Assembly (NCBI RefSeq): GCF_009192735.1 | Contig: NZ_VTFU01000001.1 | Location: 868,001 to 932,000, forward strand | Origin: Arthrobacter gandavensis | GTDB lineage: Bacteria > Actinomycetota > Actinomycetes > Actinomycetales > Micrococcaceae | Reading direction: 5' to 3' | Length of the DNA: 64,000 nucleotides | Shown: positions 1 through 7,778 of the stretch, piece by piece | How positions within the stretch are numbered: position 1 is the first letter of the stretch | How the letters are laid out: each line of letters begins with the position of its first letter | Made by a program: the position numbers and the translations under genes | The notes under the pieces: generated by a model | What the model saw: the letters and a program-made list of their open reading frames with translations, nothing else | Databases searched by the model: none | What the model was told of the DNA's origin: nothing

Positions 1-1134
1 GAAAACGACGCCGGCCGTGGCCACTTCCTGCTGGCACGCCGCGGAGCCGAGGAAAGCCACCCACTGTGCCGCACCGTCCGGGTTGTCAGTGTCCTTGACC
101 ACCGAATCAGCGAGTCCGTTCAGCATCGCTTTGGACGTTCCGTCGGGACCGGCGGGGGTACGGGCAGTGCCCACGTTGACGCCCTCGGAGCTGGCGTACG
201 CGGTGATCATCCACGCGCCGTCGGGCACAATGGCCGCTGACCCCGAGGCCAGCTGTCCGCTGGTGCCCTCGGATTCGTTGAACTGCCCGTAGCGGGGCAT
301 GTAGCCCTTGTCCGTCAGGGAGAAGAACCAATCGAGAGTCTCATGCAGCTTCGGGTCATCGTATTGGTAGCGGTTCCCCCACAGCCTCTCGTTGGTTGAG
401 GTCCAGCCGTTGGACGCGGCGAAGGATGACCACTGCGCCTGTCCGGCGTTGTCGCCGCCGGCGGAGGCCAGGCCAAAGCCGTAGACCTCCACGTTGTCCT
501 TATCAAAGCCCGGCTCGTCGCCGCGGACCCCGTTCTTGTCCACGGTCAGATGCGCCACGATCTCCTCAAAGCTGCCGCCGTCCTGCGGGTTCCAGCTCCA
601 GCCGGCCAGATCCGCGGGCGACAGGCCGGCGTCGGCCACCATGTCCTGGTTGTAGAACATGCCGATGGTGTCCCAGTCCTTGGGCATGCCGTACTGGTGT
701 CCGTCCGGTCCCGTCCACAGATCGGTCAGGCCCTCCTGGAAGTCCTCGGGGTCCACCTCCGCGGTGGCGGGCAGCTCATCCAGCGGTGCCAGCACCTCGA
801 GTTCGGTGAACTGGGGGTATTTGGAGACGTGGTTGGTGAACACATCCGGTCCGGTGCCCGCGATGAACCCGGCGGTGAGCTTGGTCCAGTAGTCGTCCCA
901 GCCCGTCTGGCTGATCCGCACCTCCTGGCCGGGGTTCTCAGCCTCGAACATCTCGGCGCACTTTTGGTACGCCGGCAGCTGATTGGTGTCCCACAGCCAG
1001 TAATCGATGGCGCCGGTGCCGCCGCTGTTTCCGGCCTGTCCGCTGCACCCGGTCACCGCCAGTGCGGCGACGGTCAGGGCCGCGCCGATCCTGGCCGGCA
1101 GGGCTCGGCGGGCGGAAATGCGAAAGGGATTCAT
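1..1134 (-). CDS. Sugar ABC transporter substrate-binding lipoprotein (family 1), C-terminus cut by window edge
   Basis: The visible 378 codons encode a lipoprotein that would bind an oligosaccharide outside the membrane and deliver it to the two permeases encoded just upstream. The start ATG has AGGAG 7 bases upstream, and that Shine-Dalgarno shares bases with the TAG stop of the preceding permease gene. Residues 1-30 are a lipoprotein signal with Arg-rich n-region, hydrophobic core and lipobox AVTGC (Cys30). The mature part has the family 1 solute-binding layout, including an Asp/Trp-rich start (IDYWLWDTNQ) and the segment GTGPDVFTNH. Being last in an operon led by an alpha-galactosidase, raffinose, melibiose or stachyose are likely ligands. 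The ligand is inference from context. Confidence 0.9.
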   Translation of the reverse strand, partial: MNPFRISARRALPARIGAALTVAALAVTGCSGQAGNSGGTGAIDYWLWDTNQLPAYQKCAEMFEAENPGQEVRISQTGWDDYWTKLTAGFIAGTGPDVFTNHVSKYPQFTELEVLAPLDELPATAEVDPEDFQEGLTDLWTGPDGHQYGMPKDWDTIGMFYNQDMVADAGLSPADLAGWSWNPQDGGSFEEIVAHLTVDKNGVRGDEPGFDKDNVEVYGFGLASAGGDNAGQAQWSSFAASNGWTSTNERLWGNRYQYDDPKLHETLDWFFSLTDKGYMPRYGQFNESEGTSGQLASGSAAIVPDGAWMITAYASSEGVNVGTARTPAGPDGTSKAMLNGLADSVVKDTDNPDGAAQWVAFLGSAACQQEVATAGVVF

Positions 1135-1142
1135 GGGAGCTC

Positions 1143-2132
1143 CTATTTGATGCCGCTGAAGCCAATGGAATTGATGATGCGTTTCGCGAAGGCCGCGAAG
1201 AGCACCACCATGGGCAGGGCGGCGATGAGGGTCGCAGCCATCAGGCCCGCCCAGTCAGTGCCGGACTGCGGAGACTGGGACCGGAAAACGCCGAGCGCCA
1301 CCGTGAGGATCCGCGAGGAGTCCGTGTAAGAGACCATCAGCGGCCAAAAGTAGTCATTCCAGGCCGTGATGTAGGTGAGGACGGACAGTGTGGCCAGAGG
1401 CGCGGCGGACAGCGGCAGGATCACCTTGAAGAAGATGCCGGTTTTGCTCACGCCGTCCAGGAGGGCCGCTTCTTCCAGCTCCGCCGGAACGTTCATGAAG
1501 AACTGGCGCAGGAAGAACACGGCAAACGGCGTCATGAACATGGTGGGCAGGGCAATCCCCAGCAGGGTGTCCACCAGGCCGAGCTGCTTGATCAGCACAA
1601 AGTTGGGCAGCAGGGTGAAGATCGCCGGCACCATCAAACCGCCCAGGAACAGGGCGAACACCTTGTCCCGTCCGGGCCATCTGAGCCGCGAGAATGCGTA
1701 CGCGGCCATGGCCGAGAAGAGAATCTGGCCGACTGTCACCAGGGTTGCCACCACTACGGAATTGATGAGGTAGCGCATGAAGTTCAGGGATGTGCCCGCG
1801 CCTCCCCCGGCAATGGCTTCCTCCGACGACGCCAGGCCCAGGACGCGCTTGAACGCCCCCCAGCTGAAGTCCGACGGCAGCCACGATGCGGGATTGGCCT
1901 GGAGGCCGGCGTTGGTGGACAGCGCGGTGCGCAGCATCCAGTAAAAGGGGAACAGGGTGATCAGGATGACCGCGCCCATGAAAATCCAGGCGAGGACCCT
2001 TCCCGGGCTGAACCGCCGCCGCCGCACGCGCGGAGGAGCGTCGCCGCTTCCGGGCGGCGGGGTCAGTGGATCAACGGTGGAGGTCGGGGTGAGAGTGCTG
2101 TCGGCTGCACCCGGAGCGGGAATCGCGTTCAT
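1143..2132 (-). CDS. ABC transporter permease, MalG type
   Basis: Inner-membrane permease of 329 residues, one half of the channel of an alpha-galactoside importer. A Pro-rich cytoplasmic N-terminus (1-45) precedes six predicted hydrophobic segments. The EAA loop that docks on the ATPase lies at about 221-240 and begins EAALLDGVSKTG. The C-terminus ends in RIINSIGFSGIK, typical of MalG-like proteins. The start is preceded by GAGG 9 bases upstream. It lies 16 bases after the MalF-type gene and 8 bases before the binding-protein gene, so all are one transcript. No ATPase gene is in the operon; importers of this family in actinobacteria often borrow a shared MsiK-type ATPase encoded elsewhere. 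Confidence 0.93.
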   Translation of the reverse strand: MNAIPAPGAADSTLTPTSTVDPLTPPPGSGDAPPRVRRRRFSPGRVLAWIFMGAVILITLFPFYWMLRTALSTNAGLQANPASWLPSDFSWGAFKRVLGLASSEEAIAGGGAGTSLNFMRYLINSVVVATLVTVGQILFSAMAAYAFSRLRWPGRDKVFALFLGGLMVPAIFTLLPNFVLIKQLGLVDTLLGIALPTMFMTPFAVFFLRQFFMNVPAELEEAALLDGVSKTGIFFKVILPLSAAPLATLSVLTYITAWNDYFWPLMVSYTDSSRILTVALGVFRSQSPQSGTDWAGLMAATLIAALPMVVLFAAFAKRIINSIGFSGIK

Positions 2133-2148
2133 CTGGAGATCCTCGGAT

Positions 2149-3078
2149 TCAGTTCAGGTCGGTGGAGCCGGCGCGGGTGAGGCGGAACTGGACGATCGTG
2201 ATGATGGCCAGGACCACCAGCAGCGCCACGGACATGGCGGAGGCATAGCCAAACTGGAAACGCCCAAACGCCATGTCGTAGATGTAGAGCTGCAGGACGT
2301 TGGTCGCGTTGGCCGGTCCCCCTCCGGTGGTCACGGACACGGTGTCGAAGACTTGGAAGGAGCCGATGACGGTCATGATCAGCACCAGGGCCATGATCGG
2401 GCGCAGCAGCGGAAGGGTGATCGAGAAGAAGGTCCTAATCTCCCCCGCGCCGTCGATGCGTGCTGCCTCATACACCTGGCCCGGCAGGCTCTGCAGACCG
2501 GCAAAGATGAGCAGCGCGGTGTAGCCCATGTGTCGCCATACGTTGATCAGGGCGATGGTGGGAATGGCCCAGGTCTCATCCGAGAGGAAGCCAATCCGGT
2601 TGAGCCCAATCCATTCCAGCACCTGGTTCGCCACCCCGAACTGGGTGTCCAGGATCCACAGCCAGACAAGGGCCGCCACCACGTTGGCCACGAGATAGGG
2701 GCCCAGGACCAGGCCGCGCAGCAGGGATGACTGGGTGAGCCGGTGCATCATCAGGGCGATGAGCAGTGCCACGACCGTTTGGACGCCGATGTTGATCACC
2801 ACGTACTGCACCGTCACCAGCAGGGAGTCCCAGAAGATGGGATCCTGCACGAGGCGCCGGTAGTTGGCCAAGCCCACAAATTCCGAGGGGGTCAGCAGGT
2901 TGAAGCTGGTGAAGCTCAACCAGATTCCCCGCAGGGTGGGCCATCCGAGGAACAGCACAAAGCCGATGGTGGCCGGCGCGATGAACGCCAGTGCAAGCTT
3001 GGTGTCCTGCCGTGGACGCTGCCGGGAGCCGGAGCGGTCCGCTGTGCTGCCGGGCTGCAGCCTTGTCGTCGTTGACAT
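2149..3078 (-). CDS. ABC transporter permease, MalF type
   Basis: Inner-membrane permease of 309 residues, partner of the MalG-type protein. The reading frame is open 29 codons further upstream, but that extension overlaps the alpha-galactosidase gene. The ATG at 3078 has AAGGA 8 bases upstream and a normal N-terminus (MSTTTRLQPG), so it is chosen. Six hydrophobic segments follow a basic cytoplasmic tail. The EAA loop is at about 204-223 (EAARIDGAGEIRTFF). The gene starts 10 bases after the alpha-galactosidase stop, which supports co-expression of hydrolase and importer. Confidence 0.93.
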   Translation of the reverse strand: MSTTTRLQPGSTADRSGSRQRPRQDTKLALAFIAPATIGFVLFLGWPTLRGIWLSFTSFNLLTPSEFVGLANYRRLVQDPIFWDSLLVTVQYVVINIGVQTVVALLIALMMHRLTQSSLLRGLVLGPYLVANVVAALVWLWILDTQFGVANQVLEWIGLNRIGFLSDETWAIPTIALINVWRHMGYTALLIFAGLQSLPGQVYEAARIDGAGEIRTFFSITLPLLRPIMALVLIMTVIGSFQVFDTVSVTTGGGPANATNVLQLYIYDMAFGRFQFGYASAMSVALLVVLAIITIVQFRLTRAGSTDLN

Positions 3079-3088
3079 GGCGTGATCC

Positions 3089-5326
3089 TTAGCCCTGGGC
3101 CGAGTCCGGAGAAAAACCGTCCAAGTGGAGGATCCGGACCTCGTCCGGAAGCAGTCCGGGCACATGCACGCCCACCTGTTCCAGGGCCCGGCCGGTAAGG
3201 ACGGCTCCGTCCTCGGCAGGCCACCACGGCGGCGGGCGGAAACCCTGCGGGGCCGGGCCCGGGGTCACGTCCCGCAGCCGGTAGGACCGTTCCGGGTCCA
3301 GTCCCCGGAACGTGAACCGGCCCAGCGGCTCAATATCGGAAACAGCCGTGCGGACGACGGCGAACAGCGCCTGCGATCCCGAGGGGTCGACGACGCCGTG
3401 GATCTGCAGCGAGGGATCAAACGAATCCAGGCGCACCATCCGGCCGCCGTGCAGCAGGGCGCGGTGCTCCTTGTAGAACTTCACCCACTCCGCCAGTTCC
3501 CGGGTCTCTTCCGGGGTCGCCTCGGTCAGGTCCCATTCGATGCCCAGATGCCCCCACACCGCGGTTCCGGCCCGGAAGTGCAGCGTGTGCATCCGCCCGG
3601 TGGTGTGCGAACGCAGGGAAGCAATATGGGATCCCATGAGTTCGGGCGGAATCAGCTGCTGCGTCCAGCGGTGCATCCGCTGCCGCTCGAGTGGATCGAT
3701 ATTGTCGGAGGTCCAGACCCGGTCCGTGTGCTCCAGCACGCCCAGATCAACGCGGGCGCCTCCCGATGAGCAGGACTCGATTTCCAGGTCCGGAAACCGC
3801 TCCTTCAGTTCGGCCATCAGCCGGTAGGCGGCCAGTGTCTGGGCGTGGACGCCGGGCCGGCCATCGGGCTGGGTGCCGGCCTCGATGAGGTCCCGGTTAT
3901 GGTCCCACTTGATGTAGGCGATCGGATACCGTTCCAGCAGTGCCACCATCTGGTCCCGGACGTGTCCGTAGGCCCCCGGCATGCCGATGTTCAGGACCTG
4001 CTGCTGCCGGGATGAGACAGGCAGCCGTCCGGCCGGTGCCATGATCCACTCCGGGTGGGCGCGGGCCACGTCGGAGTCCGGGTTCACCATTTCCGGCTCG
4101 AACCACAGCCCGAATTCCATCCCCCGGGAACGGACGTGGCTGATCAGCGGGTCCAGGCCGTCCGGCCACATGTCGGCGGAAACCACCCAGTCCCCCAGGC
4201 CGGAGGAATCGTCCCGCCGGGAACCGAACCATCCGTCGTCGAGCACAAAGCGTTCGACGCCGACTTCCGCGGCCCGGTCGGCGAGTTCCGTGAGCCGGTC
4301 CAGCCGGTGGTCAAAGTAGACGGCTTCCCACACGTTCAAGGTGACCGGGCGCGGACGGGAAGGGTGCTGTGGCCGGGCGCGCAGCCAGGCGTGCAGCCGG
4401 GCAGCCTGGTCATCAAGGCCGTTGCCCCACACTCCGTACAGCCATGGCGTGGAGTAGTCTTCCCCGGCGCCAAGGACCACCTCTCCGGGCAGGAGCAGTT
4501 CAGAACCGCCCAGCACCTGCATCCCGTTGGACAGCCGCTCGGCCCAGGCACGGTGGTTGCCCGAGAAGCCAATGTGCAGTCCCCAGACCTGTCCGTCCGC
4601 GAAGCCGAAGCCGGGTTCACCCGCTGAGAGGACATATGCGGCATCGGCCCCAGTGCGCCCCCGGCGTCCTTCCCGCAAATGGATACCCACCGGCAGCGGG
4701 CTGCGCTGGGGAGTCCGTTCCGCGCCCCAGTGTCCGGCAAAGTCAAGGATCTCCCGTGCGCGGGACGGCAGGGGCAGGATGAGGCCCAGTTCCTGGACGC
4801 GGTAGTCCCCTTCGGCGGTATTGGTCAGCCGTGCCCTCGTGCGGAGCAGTCCGGCGGCCGCCAGCTCGAGTTCGATCACCAGGCCGAGCCCGGACTGCGC
4901 GTCAGTGGCGGTCACGGTCAGGGTGGCCGGGCCGGCGCTCGTCAGCGAACCATCGGTTCCGGCGCCCGGCCCGGCCGTGGGAACGAGCTCCACCTGCGTG
5001 ACGTGAAAGCGTGGAGTCCAGGCGGCGCCGTTCCGGTCGCCGGCCACACCGGGGCGTCCCGTCCATCCGGTGTGGAGCGAACCGAGCATGTCCGGCCGGA
5101 TGGGAACGTCCACGCTGTTGGCCGACAGGTGCGGAACCGCTGCGGCGGTCAGTACCGCAGCTTCCTCCGGCCCGAGTCCGGGCAGCTCCGCACCCCAGTG
5201 CACCACTGAGGGCAGCTGATGGTCCGACAAGTCAATGAGCACCGAAACCCCGCCGCTGCGCAGATGGACACGGCAGGGTCCAGCGGGATCAAGTACGCGG
5301 ACTTCTTCCAGGCTGACAGCGGTCAT
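3089..5326 (-). CDS. Alpha-galactosidase, glycoside hydrolase family 36
   Basis: Retaining alpha-galactosidase of 745 residues that releases terminal alpha-1,6-galactose from melibiose or raffinose-family sugars. There is no signal peptide, so it acts in the cytoplasm on imported sugar. The N-terminal beta-supersandwich (about 1-320) is followed by the catalytic barrel. LDDGWFG is at about 362-368. The nucleophile Asp475 is in YIKWDHNRD, the substrate-binding ESCSSGGARVDLG follows at about 517-529, and the acid/base Asp541 is in TSDNIDP. This is the full length of bacterial GH36 enzymes. AGGAG precedes the ATG. It is the first gene of the operon. Confidence 0.95.
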   Translation of the reverse strand: MTAVSLEEVRVLDPAGPCRVHLRSGGVSVLIDLSDHQLPSVVHWGAELPGLGPEEAAVLTAAAVPHLSANSVDVPIRPDMLGSLHTGWTGRPGVAGDRNGAAWTPRFHVTQVELVPTAGPGAGTDGSLTSAGPATLTVTATDAQSGLGLVIELELAAAGLLRTRARLTNTAEGDYRVQELGLILPLPSRAREILDFAGHWGAERTPQRSPLPVGIHLREGRRGRTGADAAYVLSAGEPGFGFADGQVWGLHIGFSGNHRAWAERLSNGMQVLGGSELLLPGEVVLGAGEDYSTPWLYGVWGNGLDDQAARLHAWLRARPQHPSRPRPVTLNVWEAVYFDHRLDRLTELADRAAEVGVERFVLDDGWFGSRRDDSSGLGDWVVSADMWPDGLDPLISHVRSRGMEFGLWFEPEMVNPDSDVARAHPEWIMAPAGRLPVSSRQQQVLNIGMPGAYGHVRDQMVALLERYPIAYIKWDHNRDLIEAGTQPDGRPGVHAQTLAAYRLMAELKERFPDLEIESCSSGGARVDLGVLEHTDRVWTSDNIDPLERQRMHRWTQQLIPPELMGSHIASLRSHTTGRMHTLHFRAGTAVWGHLGIEWDLTEATPEETRELAEWVKFYKEHRALLHGGRMVRLDSFDPSLQIHGVVDPSGSQALFAVVRTAVSDIEPLGRFTFRGLDPERSYRLRDVTPGPAPQGFRPPPWWPAEDGAVLTGRALEQVGVHVPGLLPDEVRILHLDGFSPDSAQG

Positions 5327-5365
5327 TTATGCTCCTGCGGGTCGGGTGGCCGGCCATGGCAGTGC

Positions 5366-5403
5366 ACGGCCATTGTGGTGCAGGTCATATTACTCATGGC
5401 CGT
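5366..5403. promoter_or_regulatory. Inverted repeat upstream of the alpha-galactoside operon, candidate operator
   Basis: Two exact 8-base arms, ACGGCCAT at 5366-5373 and ATGGCCGT at 5396-5403, flank a 22-base centre. The centre contains TAATAT on the minus strand (5388-5393), a fair -10 box for the operon that starts at 5326. A repressor binding the two arms would cover this promoter. The alternative is a stem-loop in the 5' leader. No regulator gene sits nearby in the window. Confidence 0.4.
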
Positions 5404-5495
5404 TGCGCAGGCGGTGAGGCACGGCGGCAATAAGAAATCTGCGGGGAACAAACCCCAAAAACCGCAGGCACCCTTGACGCCCGGAGTGCGCCGGG

Positions 5496-6311
5496 TTAAA
5501 GCATTGCCACGCTCCGGTTCCACAGCTGCAGGGCCAGGACTCCGTCGTCGGCCTGACGGTTGGCGCGGAGCACCTTGTTGCGCCGGTAGTACTTTCCCGT
5601 TTCATAATCCTCACCGGGAATTCCCTCGGCGAGGTAGACGAGCGTTCGGGCTCCCGTCTCCGGCGTTGGAACCAGCCGGCGCAGCGGTGAACGGAAGGCT
5701 GCGCGCAGCACCGCGCCCTGTCCGTTCAGGAAGCTGGAGCCCACCAGACCCGGATGGAAGGCCGTGGCGGTTGCTCCATGCGATCGGTAGCGCCGGTCGA
5801 ACTCCCCGGTGAACAGGATCTGCTCGAGTTTGGTGGCCGCATAGGCGCGGAAGGGCTTGTAGTCCTTTTCCTGTTCCAGATCCTCCAGGTCCACCCGCGC
5901 CACCCGGTTCGCGGAGCTGGAGGTGTTGATGACCGTTCCCCGGGATTCCATCAGCCGGTCCGTGAGCAGCCGGGTGAGCAGGAACGGCGCGAGGTAGTTC
6001 ACCTGGAAGGTCATCTCATGCCCGTCTCCGGTGAGTTGCCGTTCTTTGCCGAAAATGGCGCCGGCGTTGTTGGCCAGCACATCGATGCGGGGAAAGCGCT
6101 GCAGGATTTCCGAAGCGAGATTCCGGACGCTGTTCAACTGGGCAAAGTCGGCAAGAATGTAATCTCCGCCGGTGTCGGCCGCCACAGCAGCGGTCCGCTC
6201 CGGTGAGCGGCCCACCACCAGCACCTGGTGCCCGTCCGCGGCCAGCTGCCGGGCAGCCGCCGCCCCCAGCCCATCGCTGGCACCGGTAATCACAATCGTT
6301 TTGGAAACCAC
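5496..6311 (-). CDS. Short-chain dehydrogenase/reductase (retinol dehydrogenase-like)
   Basis: NAD(P)-dependent oxidoreductase of 271 residues with a classical SDR fold. The cofactor motif TGASDGLG is at 9-16, NNAG at 81-84, the catalytic serine is in NTSSSANR (129-136), and the active-site YAATK gives Tyr157 and Lys161. The C-terminal part resembles the retinol dehydrogenase/WW-domain oxidoreductase-like subgroup; the substrate cannot be read from sequence. The start is GTG with GAGGAAAG about 13 bases upstream, somewhat far. It is a lone gene between the alpha-galactosidase promoter region and the symporter gene. Confidence 0.88.
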   Translation of the reverse strand: MVSKTIVITGASDGLGAAAARQLAADGHQVLVVGRSPERTAAVAADTGGDYILADFAQLNSVRNLASEILQRFPRIDVLANNAGAIFGKERQLTGDGHEMTFQVNYLAPFLLTRLLTDRLMESRGTVINTSSSANRVARVDLEDLEQEKDYKPFRAYAATKLEQILFTGEFDRRYRSHGATATAFHPGLVGSSFLNGQGAVLRAAFRSPLRRLVPTPETGARTLVYLAEGIPGEDYETGKYYRRNKVLRANRQADDGVLALQLWNRSVAML

Positions 6312-6410
6312 GGCCGTCCGCTTTCCTCGATCGACTCGGAAGCATCACCCTAGCCGGGCGGACAGAGCGGCACCATGGCCCTGTGGCGATTGGGCCCGCA
6401 GGGGCTGCGG

Positions 6411-7385
6411 CTACTTTGTGGGCCGGCGGCGCCAAAAGGCTGCCATCAGCGCGCCGGAGACGTTGTGCCACACCGAGAACACGGCGGCGGGCAGGGCCGC
6501 CTCCGGAGTGAAGTATTCCCTCGCCAGCCCCGCTGCGAGCCCGGAATTCTGCATGCCCACTTCAATGGCCATGGTCCGCCGCGCGGGAATGGGCTGCCGG
6601 AACAGTTTGGCTAAGCCGTAGCCCAGACCCAGGCCCAGGCCGTTGTGCAGCACGACGGCCAGCAGGATCAGCCATCCGGCGGTAAAGATGGCGGCCGAGC
6701 TTCCCGACACCACGGCGATGACCACAAAAGTGATGGCGATAACCGACACCCACGGCAGCAGCGGCAGAACGCGGTCCACCAGTTTGGGAATCAGATAGCG
6801 CACCACCAGCCCGAGCACCACGGGAATCAGCACGATCTGCACGATGGACAAAGCCATGGAGCCGGCGTCCACCGACATGTACCGGTTGGCGAGCCACAGT
6901 GCCAGCAGCGGCGTGAGAAGGGGGGCGAGCAGGGTGGACACCGAGGTCATCGCCACGGAAAGCGCCAGGTTACCCCGTGCCAGGTACGTGACCACGTTGG
7001 AAGCCGTTCCGCCCGGCGCGCATCCCACCAGGATGACGCCGGCGGCCAGTTCAGGACTGAGCTGAAGCGCCCAGGCCACGGCGACTCCGATGAGCGGCAT
7101 GATCACGTACTGGGCGACGACGCCGAGCAGCACGGGCAGCGGCTGCCGGATCACCAGGGCGAAGTCCGGCATGGTCAGAGTCAGGCCCATGCCGAACATG
7201 ATCAGCATCAGGCCCGGATTAATGTAGGCGGACAATCCGGCTGCGGTGAAGGGCTCCGGGAAGAACAGGGCAACGGCTCCCCCGGCCAGGATCAGCAGGG
7301 GAAAGACGGTGACGGCGATGCGGGCGCTGCGCTCCTCTGCGGTGCGCGGGCTTTGGGGAGCGGTGGTGGCAGGGTGGGAGGACAT
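6411..7385 (-). CDS. Bile acid:sodium symporter family (BASS) transporter
   Basis: Membrane transporter of 324 residues with about ten hydrophobic segments. BASS hallmarks are visible: GMGLTL early on, GCAPGGTASNVVTYLARGN in the middle and EVGMQNSGLAAGLA near the end. Bacterial BASS proteins are sodium-coupled organic-acid carriers; the substrate here is unknown. A GTG seven codons upstream (7406) is possible, but the ATG at 7385 starts a more typical N-terminus (MSSHPATT). Neither start has a strong Shine-Dalgarno. Confidence 0.9.
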   Translation of the reverse strand: MSSHPATTAPQSPRTAEERSARIAVTVFPLLILAGGAVALFFPEPFTAAGLSAYINPGLMLIMFGMGLTLTMPDFALVIRQPLPVLLGVVAQYVIMPLIGVAVAWALQLSPELAAGVILVGCAPGGTASNVVTYLARGNLALSVAMTSVSTLLAPLLTPLLALWLANRYMSVDAGSMALSIVQIVLIPVVLGLVVRYLIPKLVDRVLPLLPWVSVIAITFVVIAVVSGSSAAIFTAGWLILLAVVLHNGLGLGLGYGLAKLFRQPIPARRTMAIEVGMQNSGLAAGLAREYFTPEAALPAAVFSVWHNVSGALMAAFWRRRPTK

Positions 7386-7509
7386 CCCCACATGCTGGCA
7401 CTGCACGCGGGCATCCGCTATTTGTGACGCGCGTGGATGGGAAGACCAGCCGTGCTGCGTGCACCTTCAGGGGCGGGCCGGACCGGACCCAACGCGCACA
7501 CCCGGAGCC

Positions 7510-7547
7510 TTTCTTGCGCCAACCCTGTATTTCTTGCGCCAATCCTG
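7510..7547. repeat. Direct repeat of 18 bases, two copies
   Basis: TTTCTTGCGCCAACCCTG at 7510-7527 is repeated at 7530-7547 with one base changed (C to T). Each copy contains TTGCGCCAA, an interrupted dyad. The copies repeat on a 20-base period, about two helical turns, next to the likely BASS promoter, so a pair of regulator sites is possible. Confidence 0.6.
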
Positions 7548-7704
7548 CGTCAATCTTGAGCAATAACAACGATGAGCCCGGGCAGAGTGTGATCCGGCGG
7601 GAAGTAGAGACGCCCGCCGCAGGGCGGTGCGCCCGGGGAAACCCGAAGGTGCCGCCCCCGGGAGGTTTCCGATCTGAGACCGTCGGAGGCTTCCCGGAAT
7701 TCCC

Positions 7705-7749
7705 CAAAAAGGCGAAGGGCCGCTGCGAAAGCAGCGGCCCTTCGTTTTT
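7705..7749. terminator. Bidirectional Rho-independent terminator
   Basis: A perfect 14-bp stem (CGAAGGGCCGCTGC pairing with its complement) closes a GAAA loop. A run of A precedes it at 7706-7710 and a run of T follows at 7745-7749, so it can stop transcription in both directions. On the minus strand it ends the fused YhgE-like gene. Confidence 0.92.
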
Positions 7750-7778
7750 GTCATGTGTGTCCCGGGCGTTTGCCCCGG

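Larger units (their letters stand above)
7386..7778. other. Intergenic region with repeats and GC-rich hairpins, no coding gene
   Basis: About 390 bases between the BASS gene and the fused YhgE-like gene. It holds a 20-base-period direct repeat (7510-7547), a minus-strand TTGACG that could be the -35 of the BASS gene (7548-7553), and stacked GC-rich hairpins: 7596-7618 with arms GGCGGG/CCCGCC, and 7622-7657 with arms GGGCGG/CCGCCC. It ends in a strong terminator at 7705-7749. The open frames here overlap on several strands and look like noise. A small structured RNA on the plus strand ending at the terminator is possible but matches no family I recognise. Confidence 0.5.

Noticed and set aside
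7596-7690. Possible glycine, TPP or c-di-AMP riboswitch
   Set aside because: I compared the strand in both directions with conserved core sequences of these classes and did not find them; only generic hairpins remain.
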